Source: Pyxidicoccus fallax
GTDB taxonomy: Bacteria > Myxococcota > Myxococcia > Myxococcales > Myxococcaceae
NCBI RefSeq assembly: GCF_012933655.1
Contig: NZ_JABBJJ010000024.1
Span: forward strand, 1 to 64,000
DNA length: 64,000 bases
Direction: 5' to 3'
Part shown: positions 41,038-48,624 of the stretch, piece by piece
Position numbering within the stretch: the stretch's first letter is position 1
Layout of the letters: each line of letters opens with the position of its first letter
The notes under the pieces: generated by a model
Database searches by the model: none
The model's input: the letters and a program-made list of their open reading frames with translations, nothing else
Told to the model about the DNA's origin: nothing
Made by a program: the position numbers and the translations under genes

Positions 41038-44000
41038 CGGCTCCCCCCTCGACATGCGAGATCAGGCCGGCAAACTCCTCCATTGCAAGTCTTGAGACAC
41101 TCCTTCTCCCAGGAGTCGCATATGAACCGACTTCTCCGCTCGATTTTCAATCTGCAGTTGGTCGCCTTCTCCCTGCAGTCTGCGCGGCAGTGTTCGCAAC
41201 TATCCCTATATTCGCCATCAGGGCAAACCAGCTTCCCCTCTACACCATCGAAATAGCATCCACCGTTGCCAGGGGATCTTCCTTGGAGACCATCCGGGTC
41301 GACAAAGAACAACGGATTGCTATTCGCATACGCGTACGCGTGTGGGCTGGTGCCCGCCTTCGCCTGCTTCACGCTCCACTCCGGATCCTCCAGCATCGGC
41401 TCCGGCTGTAGGTACCGCCCGCTGCTCGGGTCGTAGTACCGGTTCCAGTTCTCGAACAGGTCCGTCTCCGCGTCGTGGTACTGCCCCGGGAACCGCAGCG
41501 GCGTCCAGAACGGCTGAGCCCCCGTCTGGAAGCGCCGGTACTCGTACCCCACCATTGCCACGCCCCCGTACGGGTAGCTCGGGTACTGGGCACAGGTGGC
41601 GGTGCTGCACGCAAGGCCGCCCTCGGGAGTCGGGCAGCAGTTGCTATTGTTTGCCGTGAACTCGAGCTTCGCCTTCCCCGTCGACGGCTGCACCCACGGC
41701 GTCCAGGTCGGCCCAGGCTGCCGCCCACCGATGGGCGCGGACAGCACCGTCCCCGTCGAACTGTCCTTCAACGACGCGTGGTCCACCGGCGTCCCGCCAC
41801 TCGACTCGGTGTCCACGACGCTGAGCAGCGCCCGCAGCTTCACGCTGGTGGAAGGATTCGCGGTGCCCCCCACCGGCTGCCCGAAATCAGCGAGCGTCGT
41901 ACTGGAATTGCTGTAGGGCATGGCGGTCGCCTTGCGCAGCGTGACGCGGTTGACGTGACCGAACGGCTCATACTCGCCCACGCCAGCCACCCGCCCTTCC
42001 CCATCCAGCATCAAAGCGGGCTTGCCCAAGGGGTCCGTCACAGGGAAGTAGACACCGCAACGGGCAGCCTCCCCATTGCGAGCGCACTCCAGGCTGCTGT
42101 CCGAGGCCCGCGTCCACCCGGTGCTGAAGCGACCGCGAACCATCGCGACAACGCGCCCATCCAGCCAGACGTAGTCATCCTCGACGTAGTACCCGGACGG
42201 AGGCAGCGTGCTGTCCACTCCCTGGTCCGACAGCAACTGCTTCGCGGCATCGTAGAAGTACTCGTCACGCACGCCACTGGGATACACCTTGAGGCGCCGC
42301 CGGCCTTCCGCGTCGTAGAAGTAGTTGTAGCTCAGGCCATTCACGGAGACAGACTTGAAGACCGTGTCCGTGGCGACATTCGCCCCCGTGCCGTACTCGA
42401 AGGTCAGCCAGGGCCGAATCGTCCCCGAGGCACCGACCCGGCCCATGAGCTTCCCGGAGACACGGCCGTCCACCTCGTAGGTGTATTCCACATCATGGAT
42501 GGCACTGATGTCGCTGCGCCACCGGAGCACCTGGTTGCTCCGGGGGGCCGGCGCATACGTGGGCCGCACGTAACCATCATTGTCTTCCCAGACGAGGCTG
42601 CGGTTCCCGCGGAAGTCATACCAATAGCTCCGCCGGTCGAACGCCCCTCCCGTGCTGGTGAAGTTGCCCGAGGTCCGACCGCCACTCGCGAGCCGCACCG
42701 CGAGGTCGTAGGTGAAGAGCTCCGTCTTCGCGGTGGTCGCCTGAAGCAGGCAACTGTCCGTCCGGACCACCTGATCCGCCTTCCAGGTGAAGGTGCGCTG
42801 GAAGATGTCCCCCGCGCCAGCGCCCGAAATGAATGCTCCAGAGGAGACGCGCAGCGCTCGCACCCGGCCACTCAGGTCCGACGTTGCCATGGACGGCGGC
42901 ATCACCGAACAGCCCGCCGGAGCCACCGTGGCATTGTCACCCAACGAAAACTCGACGCCCGAAGCACCTCCGCCCTGGGTGTGATTCAGCTGGTAGCCAC
43001 GAACCCCGCCAAACGGCTCCCAGACCACATTGCTGAGCAGCCGGGTCGTCGTCCATCCACTGCCGTCATGCAGAGAGACATCCACCGCGTTCACCCGGTC
43101 AGCCGCGGCGCCCGTCCCATGGACATACGTGACGGTGCGCCCGTGCGGGTACGTCACAGAGGCGAGATTCCCATTGGGAGTATAGGAATAGAAGGTGTGT
43201 GGGTTGTCGTGCAGGCTCCCAGTACAGGCAGTAGTCCCCGCGCGCACGCGAATCTCACCCGTGAGTCGCCCCAGGGCATCGTACTGGTACCAGGTGGTAC
43301 CGAACGAGTCCGTGCGATACCGCAACCGCCCGTGGGTGTTCATCGGCTGCGGGCAGCTGGCGTCCGGGGCGCCTTCCTGGTCATACCCCTGCTGATAGAG
43401 CAGCACGCTTCCGCCAGAGGGCTGGGTGGACACATTCCGCGCGGAAACCAGGCGCCCCAGCCCATCATGGCTGAAGGAAAGGTATTCGCCCGCGCGGCGC
43501 ATGGCCTCCGTCTCACGAATGACGATGGCGCCCGTGACGTCGGTCTGGAAACGGACGGGGCCCTCGGAATCCGGCAGGCTCACCTCCACCAACTGGCCGA
43601 AGTCGTCCGATGTGTAGAACGTGGCGGGCTCGGTACAGCCGCTGCACGCCGTGGTGGTGGGGCACATCCTGACAGAGGTGACGTTCCCCTGGACGTCATG
43701 GGCGAAGCAGGCGCGCCCTCCTGCTGCGGAACTGGAGTTCGACTGCTCGTCGGCTTGAATCAAGCGGTTGGCGCGGTCATAACGCAGCGTCGCACATGCG
43801 GAAGCGCTGGGCACCCCCTCGGAGGACACCGTGCTTCCACACCAGGCACTGGGCGCGTTGTAGGGGATGCCGACGCCCACCAGGTTGTCTGCGCCGTCAT
43901 ACCTCTTCACCGAGTTGAAGGCGCCAGCCCCTTCGCCCCACTGCTCCCAGGTGGGCCGGCGGTGCGCGTCGGCTGCGTACTTCACGACCCGGCGCGTCTC

Positions 44001-46619
44001 CGCCGCGGAACCAGTCCAGGTCAGGAAGCGCTCTGCCTTCCGGGTGCCATCCGGCCAGTACTCGTACTTCACCTTCTCCGTCCAGGAGGCACCGACTGCA
44101 TCCGCGGCTTTCGCCGTCCACTGGATGGCCTCCGTCAGCACGCCTCCCGAGCAGGCCTCGGTGGGCGTGTCGCGGCGGTAGCAGTTGACGGTGTAGTTGC
44201 CCTCGGGGTGATTCACCCACGTCCGGCGGCCCTGGTCGTATCCGTACTGGGTCGGCATCTGCGTCCCCACCGAGGAGCTCACGAGCCGGTCCTCTTCGAA
44301 GACACTGTGGGTCACCACGCCATCCGCGGCGATGACTTCCGTCGCGTTGCCCCAGGCATCGTAGTTCGCGTACGTGGTGACGCTCGGAGTAGACGCCAGC
44401 GACGCGGACACCGACATCGTATGCATCCGGTTGCGCTTGCCGCCGGGAGCGGTATCGGGCCAGTACGTGTAGCGCGTCAGGCGGTAGTCCGCGGACGCGC
44501 AGCCCGTCGCGGCCTCTCCCGACACGAGGCAGGGGCCGTGGACCTCGCGCGTGCGGCCCAAGGGGTCCGGCGTCAAATCTCCCTGGGAGACGTAGGCGGT
44601 GTGGAAGAAGGTCCCAACGAAGCGCTGCACGGTGGCCCAGGTGCCGTCGGGCTGCCGCTCCCGGGTCCATCCGGATTCGATGGTCGCCTGAAGTCGGTTG
44701 CTGCCAGGCGCATACACGCGGGTGGTCCGCGCCCGTGCGCCGGGGCCGCCCAGCACACTGGCCTCCTCTTCCGTCTTCAGCAACGGCGTCCCGTCGGTGC
44801 CCTGCTCGTACGTGAAGAACTCTTCCTCCAGCGCGCCGGTGCCATTCATGTCCGAGGCCCCGCGCTTCACGGAGGTTCGCTGCGGGGGAAGTCCCGGGAC
44901 GCCTCCGTCCAGCGACGCGTAGGCGTACACCTCCCAGCTGCCCCGCTTGTCCTTGCGCGCCTTCTCGTAACCGGGCTGCGTCGGCGTGGAGCAGGTCCAC
45001 TCGGACTGGGTCGAGCCCGGAGAGCAAGCTCCGGCCACGTTGCAGCTCTCCGTCAGCCGATAGAGGCGCGGCTCGAGGGACTGCCCAAGGTTGGACAGCG
45101 TTTCATACGTTTGCGTCAGTCCGCTGCCACCATCCAGCCCGTCACCCCGGCCGGCGCTCAGGTCGATGACCGCCCGGGCGCGAGGAGCCGCGCCACAGCA
45201 GTTCGAGCCCGGCTGACAGCCCACCGCCTGGGACGTTGTCGAGACCTGGAGCACCTGCCCGGGAGCGTCCGACTGCGACACGACCCCGTTGGTGTACTGG
45301 TGGACCACCCGGGTGCCATCACTGGCGGTCTGAACGAAGCCCGCGCTCGTGTACTCGTAGGATTCATGCCGGCCCGCCCATGCCGCGGCCGCGATGTGGC
45401 CCGGACGTTCCGCCGTCCCATCCGAGGCATAGGTGTACGCCACCACCGGGGTGAGCGATGTGCCGCCGTCGGTCTCGCTCCCCTGAAGGGAGACATCTCC
45501 AATCACGCATTCCACCCCGCCGTCCGCGCGTTGGAGGGGCCGGTACGTCAGCACCAGGTGCGACACCGGAGAACGGATCTCCGCGAGATAGGGAACGCCC
45601 GGAGCCGTCCCCGTCGCGCCCGTGGGACACGACGCATACGGTGGCTGGCGATACGTCAACTGTGCCAGCGTGCTCCCCGACGATGAGCTGATCTTCGTCA
45701 AGAAATAGCGTGTCACCGAGCCTGTCGGAGCCACGTAGGGCGCCTCGAAGACCAGGCGCTCACCCTCGTCGGAGTGCAGGATGAAGCCGGTGGACACCCG
45801 CTGGAGGCGGTGGCGGACGCTGGCGTTGTTGGACGCGAGAGACGCCCAGCAGGGCACGCCCGTGCAGGGACGGTATTGATACAGCTGACCGCCCCGGTCC
45901 CGCACACTCCAGTTCCCGGCCTCCTCGGTGACGAGACTCAGGTAGTTGTGCCACCAGAGAACGGAATCCGAGGCGGAGGGGCTGGCACCGAAAGGCTTGG
46001 GGACGCCCGCCAGGGGAGTCCCATCCATCCAGGCGTCCGTCCGCGAACTGAACGTCCTGGAGAAGCCAAGGCCACGCTCCTGCCCGGGAGGCTCGACGTC
46101 CACGACGTGAGCGAAGCTCGTTCCCGAGTTGGCATCGACAGGGTCACCGAAGAGCGTCGGACTGCACTCGCATTTCGGGCCCTCGCACGGAGGAGGCGGA
46201 GGAACTGGCACGAAGCACTGCTGGGTTTCCGGATTGCACTCCAGCCCCGGCGCGCAGCAATAGTCGCCGCAGGCGCTCTGCCCCGCGGGGCATCCCAGGA
46301 CGCACCCCTGACGACGGTCATCACACTTGTAGTTGGACGGGCAGCAGGTCGGCGCCGCCCCGCTATGGCAACCAATGGGAGCCTGGGGGGAGCAACACAC
46401 ACCATCGGAGCAAAACTCTCCCTGGCTTGGCCGGCAACATTGCGTCTTGCAACATTCGGTCGCCTCACCATATCCAGGCTTGGAACACCAGAAATTCATC
46501 TGGGTGTCCGGACTGGTGTAGCAGAGCTGGTACATGTCCTCCCAGCCCTGGGCCAAGGCGCTACAGGGCAGCACGCCCACAATCACAACCAGGAGCCAAC
46601 GACAAAGCTCGCGCATCAT
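41034..46619 (-). CDS. Secreted RHS/YD-repeat protein, copy 2
   Basis: The 1861-residue protein has a Sec signal (LLVVIVGVLPCSALAQ) and a Cys-rich head with many CC pairs (TECCKTQCCRPSQ, SDGVCCSPQ, GDYCCAPG) unlike the head of copy 1. From about residue 150 it follows copy 1 in plan, with an RHS shell ending in the conserved core and DPDGL near 1777. The tip is short, about 85 residues, and unusually rich in Cys: CYFDGVEGKLVCPDG, DSCEHCRADCREK and CLKTCNGGVCRPD. This looks more like a disulphide-stabilised secreted peptide than a nuclease. The stop overlaps the start of the presumed immunity lipoprotein. Confidence 0.9.
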   Translation of the reverse strand: MMRELCRWLLVVIVGVLPCSALAQGWEDMYQLCYTSPDTQMNFWCSKPGYGEATECCKTQCCRPSQGEFCSDGVCCSPQAPIGCHSGAAPTCCPSNYKCDDRRQGCVLGCPAGQSACGDYCCAPGLECNPETQQCFVPVPPPPPCEGPKCECSPTLFGDPVDANSGTSFAHVVDVEPPGQERGLGFSRTFSSRTDAWMDGTPLAGVPKPFGASPSASDSVLWWHNYLSLVTEEAGNWSVRDRGGQLYQYRPCTGVPCWASLASNNASVRHRLQRVSTGFILHSDEGERLVFEAPYVAPTGSVTRYFLTKISSSSGSTLAQLTYRQPPYASCPTGATGTAPGVPYLAEIRSPVSHLVLTYRPLQRADGGVECVIGDVSLQGSETDGGTSLTPVVAYTYASDGTAERPGHIAAAAWAGRHESYEYTSAGFVQTASDGTRVVHQYTNGVVSQSDAPGQVLQVSTTSQAVGCQPGSNCCGAAPRARAVIDLSAGRGDGLDGGSGLTQTYETLSNLGQSLEPRLYRLTESCNVAGACSPGSTQSEWTCSTPTQPGYEKARKDKRGSWEVYAYASLDGGVPGLPPQRTSVKRGASDMNGTGALEEEFFTYEQGTDGTPLLKTEEEASVLGGPGARARTTRVYAPGSNRLQATIESGWTRERQPDGTWATVQRFVGTFFHTAYVSQGDLTPDPLGRTREVHGPCLVSGEAATGCASADYRLTRYTYWPDTAPGGKRNRMHTMSVSASLASTPSVTTYANYDAWGNATEVIAADGVVTHSVFEEDRLVSSSVGTQMPTQYGYDQGRRTWVNHPEGNYTVNCYRRDTPTEACSGGVLTEAIQWTAKAADAVGASWTEKVKYEYWPDGTRKAERFLTWTGSAAETRRVVKYAADAHRRPTWEQWGEGAGAFNSVKRYDGADNLVGVGIPYNAPSAWCGSTVSSEGVPSASACATLRYDRANRLIQADEQSNSSSAAGGRACFAHDVQGNVTSVRMCPTTTACSGCTEPATFYTSDDFGQLVEVSLPDSEGPVRFQTDVTGAIVIRETEAMRRAGEYLSFSHDGLGRLVSARNVSTQPSGGSVLLYQQGYDQEGAPDASCPQPMNTHGRLRYRTDSFGTTWYQYDALGRLTGEIRVRAGTTACTGSLHDNPHTFYSYTPNGNLASVTYPHGRTVTYVHGTGAAADRVNAVDVSLHDGSGWTTTRLLSNVVWEPFGGVRGYQLNHTQGGGASGVEFSLGDNATVAPAGCSVMPPSMATSDLSGRVRALRVSSGAFISGAGAGDIFQRTFTWKADQVVRTDSCLLQATTAKTELFTYDLAVRLASGGRTSGNFTSTGGAFDRRSYWYDFRGNRSLVWEDNDGYVRPTYAPAPRSNQVLRWRSDISAIHDVEYTYEVDGRVSGKLMGRVGASGTIRPWLTFEYGTGANVATDTVFKSVSVNGLSYNYFYDAEGRRRLKVYPSGVRDEYFYDAAKQLLSDQGVDSTLPPSGYYVEDDYVWLDGRVVAMVRGRFSTGWTRASDSSLECARNGEAARCGVYFPVTDPLGKPALMLDGEGRVAGVGEYEPFGHVNRVTLRKATAMPYSNSSTTLADFGQPVGGTANPSTSVKLRALLSVVDTESSGGTPVDHASLKDSSTGTVLSAPIGGRQPGPTWTPWVQPSTGKAKLEFTANNSNCCPTPEGGLACSTATCAQYPSYPYGGVAMVGYEYRRFQTGAQPFWTPLRFPGQYHDAETDLFENWNRYYDPSSGRYLQPEPMLEDPEWSVKQAKAGTSPHAYAYANSNPLFFVDPDGLQGRSPGNGGCYFDGVEGKLVCPDGEYRDSCEHCRADCREKATNCRLKIERRSRFICDSWEKECLKTCNGGVCRPDLACRGGSR

Positions 46620-46745
46620 GGTGAAGTTCCGGAGAGTGGCCGCGGCCCTCCAGGAATGGAGGCGTGAGCCGCGGCAATCAGTGATTGAACTGGAACCGGC
46701 TCGACTCGCGAGAACGAGGGAGTCGAACGAGGCCGGGCGAATGCC

Positions 46746-47165
46746 TCACCGCACGTTCGCGGGAGGAATGCAGACCTTCGAGGTGGGATCCGCGGGATGC
46801 ATCTGTCCGCACTGCCACCCCGCCGGGCACTGGCCGGGCGACTCGCAGCGCTTCGAACAGACGTATCCAGAGTCATGACGGGCGCCGACATGGAGACACA
46901 GGCCCGACACACACTCGCTTGCGCCCCCCGTGCCGCAGTCCTCCCCCTCGCGTTTGCCCGCTGCGGCCTTCTGCGGCTGGAAGCGGTGTTCGCTCAGGAC
47001 GGGCACCGATGCCGGCGCATCCGCTCTTGGGGCAGCAGGAGTGGACTCCGTGCATCCCGGGGCCATCATGGCCCCCCAGGCAACCAGGGCCGTCAAACAG
47101 CACGCTCTCGCGATTCGCGAGGCGGCAGTCCCGCGCCTGCCGGCGTCCTGCCCTCCCATGGGCAT
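46746..47165 (-). CDS. Cys-rich lipoprotein upstream of rhs copy 2
   Basis: This is the paralogue of the gene at 39590-39928: GEDCGTGGASECVSGLCLHV and YVCSKRCESPGQCPAGWQCG repeat the same Cys spacing. ATG at 47165 is chosen because a lipoprotein signal with MMAPGC follows. The GTG at 47243 conserved with copy 1 is also possible, but then an odd insert precedes the signal. The protein has 139 residues. It lies 126 bp before rhs copy 2 and probably shares its transcript. Confidence 0.72.
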   Translation of the reverse strand: MPMGGQDAGRRGTAASRIARACCLTALVAWGAMMAPGCTESTPAAPRADAPASVPVLSEHRFQPQKAAAGKREGEDCGTGGASECVSGLCLHVGARHDSGYVCSKRCESPGQCPAGWQCGQMHPADPTSKVCIPPANVR

Positions 47166-47254
47166 TTCGCCGGTCTCTACACCCATCCGGCCGACGGCCC
47201 TCCACGCCGGCACCACTGCCATTCCCGCACGTCGGAACACGACCCCTCCAGGAG

Positions 47255-47660
47255 GGATTGCCAACCGCCCCAGTGTTGACAATCCATCAATCGGAAGTCC
47301 CATTTGCCGCCGACGAAGTCAAGGTACCTGTCGAAACACAATGGCAACAGCCACCCATGCGCGGCAAATGTTTACAGCGTCATTGTCCACTCTTGAGTCC
47401 CGGAGGGATGCAGTGCGAACCGCCGCCAGTCATCCATCACAGGAGCTGAAGCACAGAGCGCTGTGAATTCCTGAGCAGCACGGATGACCTGTATTCAGTA
47501 GATGCCGCAGCGCCCGATTGGCTCGGTCATCAGGTCATTGAGAAGACCGCTGGCACGCACCCTCTCGAACTCAGGTTCCTTCCGGAGCCACCTCGGATTC
47601 TGATAGCCGAGCGCCCAGGCAAGACGGATGAGCGCTGCCGCCTCCGTCAGCTGTCCTTCG
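47255..47660. repeat. Diverged repeat R2
   Basis: This is the partner of R1 (39940-40341), with the same order of short matches. The copies differ at many positions, so the duplication is old or came from a related source. The part next to the lipoprotein gene likely includes its promoter. Confidence 0.6.
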
Positions 47661-47945
47661 CGACTGGCCATGGGCATTCGTCGCGAGCAGCGCGAAGAAG
47701 AGCACGAACTTCGAGACGCTCGCTCGTGGCGGTTCCGCGAGCACCCCAAGGTACACGGCACCACTTGCGAACGCGGACCAGGCGGTCAGGGAGTCCGTCC
47801 CCTCGAATGGAATCGATGCGACCGGCAGGGCCAGAACAAAGGCTGCCATTGGCATCAACAGCAGGCCGGCAGATGTCGCAACCCGCCCCGGCTTACGGTG
47901 TTCAGCCAAACGAACTTGCGCGGAGGGTAGGATTTGAGCCGGCAT
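47495..47945 (-). pseudogene. Remnant of a membrane/repeat protein gene
   Basis: On the reverse strand two overlapping frames look coding: from 47945 a piece with two hydrophobic segments (LLLMPMAAFVLALPVASIPF and KFVLFFALLATNAHGQ), then in another frame GQLTEAAALIRLAWALGYQNP and EPEFERVRASGLLNDLM to the stop at 47495. The second part is the relative of the remnant in R1. The frame change near 47655-47680 indicates a frameshift or a junction between unrelated fragments. No family was recognised. Confidence 0.5.
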
Positions 47946-47993
47946 GGAGCGCTTCGGGTTGTTTGTTCATCCTCCTCGCGCCCATGAAATGCA

Positions 47994-48373
47994 TCACCCC
48001 TCCCCCACCTTGCGCAGGGACATCGCCGCCTCGTCCCGGACCTGCGCCTCGCGATCCTTCTCCAGCTCGCGGAGCTTGCCCATGGCCCGCTGCTTCAGCG
48101 CGGCGTCCTCCGTGCTCCTCACCAGGTATTCGAACCCATGGGGCACCAGCGCCCGCGCCGGCCCTTCACGAACTCCCAGGCCCCCGCATGGGCGCGGAAC
48201 GCCACGTCTCCCAGCAAGGCCACCAGCCGCTCGAAGGCGTCCGCCGGGAAGCGACTGCCCCCGCAGAGCGAGAGCGTCAGCTCGAGCGCGAGCCCCGAGA
48301 CAGCCGCCCCGGACCCGACGGCCGCTCGCACCTCCTCCAGCACCACCCCAGGCTCACGAATCCCGTCCAGCAT
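47994..48373 (-). pseudogene. Frameshifted HEAT-like gene fragment
   Basis: From ATG at 48373 one frame reads LDGIREPGVVLEEVRAAV and DAFERLVALLGDVAFRAHAG up to EFVKG, then shifts. The neighbouring frame continues with PARALVPHGFEYLVRSTEDA and MGKLRELEKDREAQVRDEAA, ending at TGA (47994-47996). Joined, the two halves give about 125 residues of helical protein typical of HEAT-like repeats. An insertion or deletion near 48165 separates them. It marks the right edge of the accessory island. Confidence 0.7.
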
Positions 48374-48624
48374 TCCATCCTCCCCGACCCCGTCCGGCGG
48401 ACCCTGCCACCCGCCTCGGGCACACTGTCGGCCCTCAAACCACCGTCACCGTCCCGGAGCCAACACCGCCCGCCCGGGCAGCATCCAGCCGTCCCGGCCC
48501 GACACCGACCCCTCCCCCGTCAGGTCGCCCGACGAGTCAGCCCCCAGGAGCGTGGGCCGTCCTCCTACCCATGAACCCTCCAAGAACTCCTGCGCCGCGC
48601 CCGGTTGTGGCATATACCCACACC
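48374..48624. other. Intergenic region before alaS
   Basis: No gene or RNA was recognised. TATACC at 48613-48618, seven bases before the alaS ATG, could be a -10 element, and there is no Shine-Dalgarno, so a very short or absent leader is possible. Confidence 0.3.

Noticed and set aside
48119-48373. Stand-alone 84-residue reverse gene
   Set aside because: Its final residues do not match the protein-like continuation in the neighbouring frame, so a frameshifted gene (47994-48373) explains it better.
32820-48400. Island as an integrated phage or transposon
   Set aside because: No integrase, transposase, terminal inverted repeats or target duplications were seen; duplication by recombination is sufficient.
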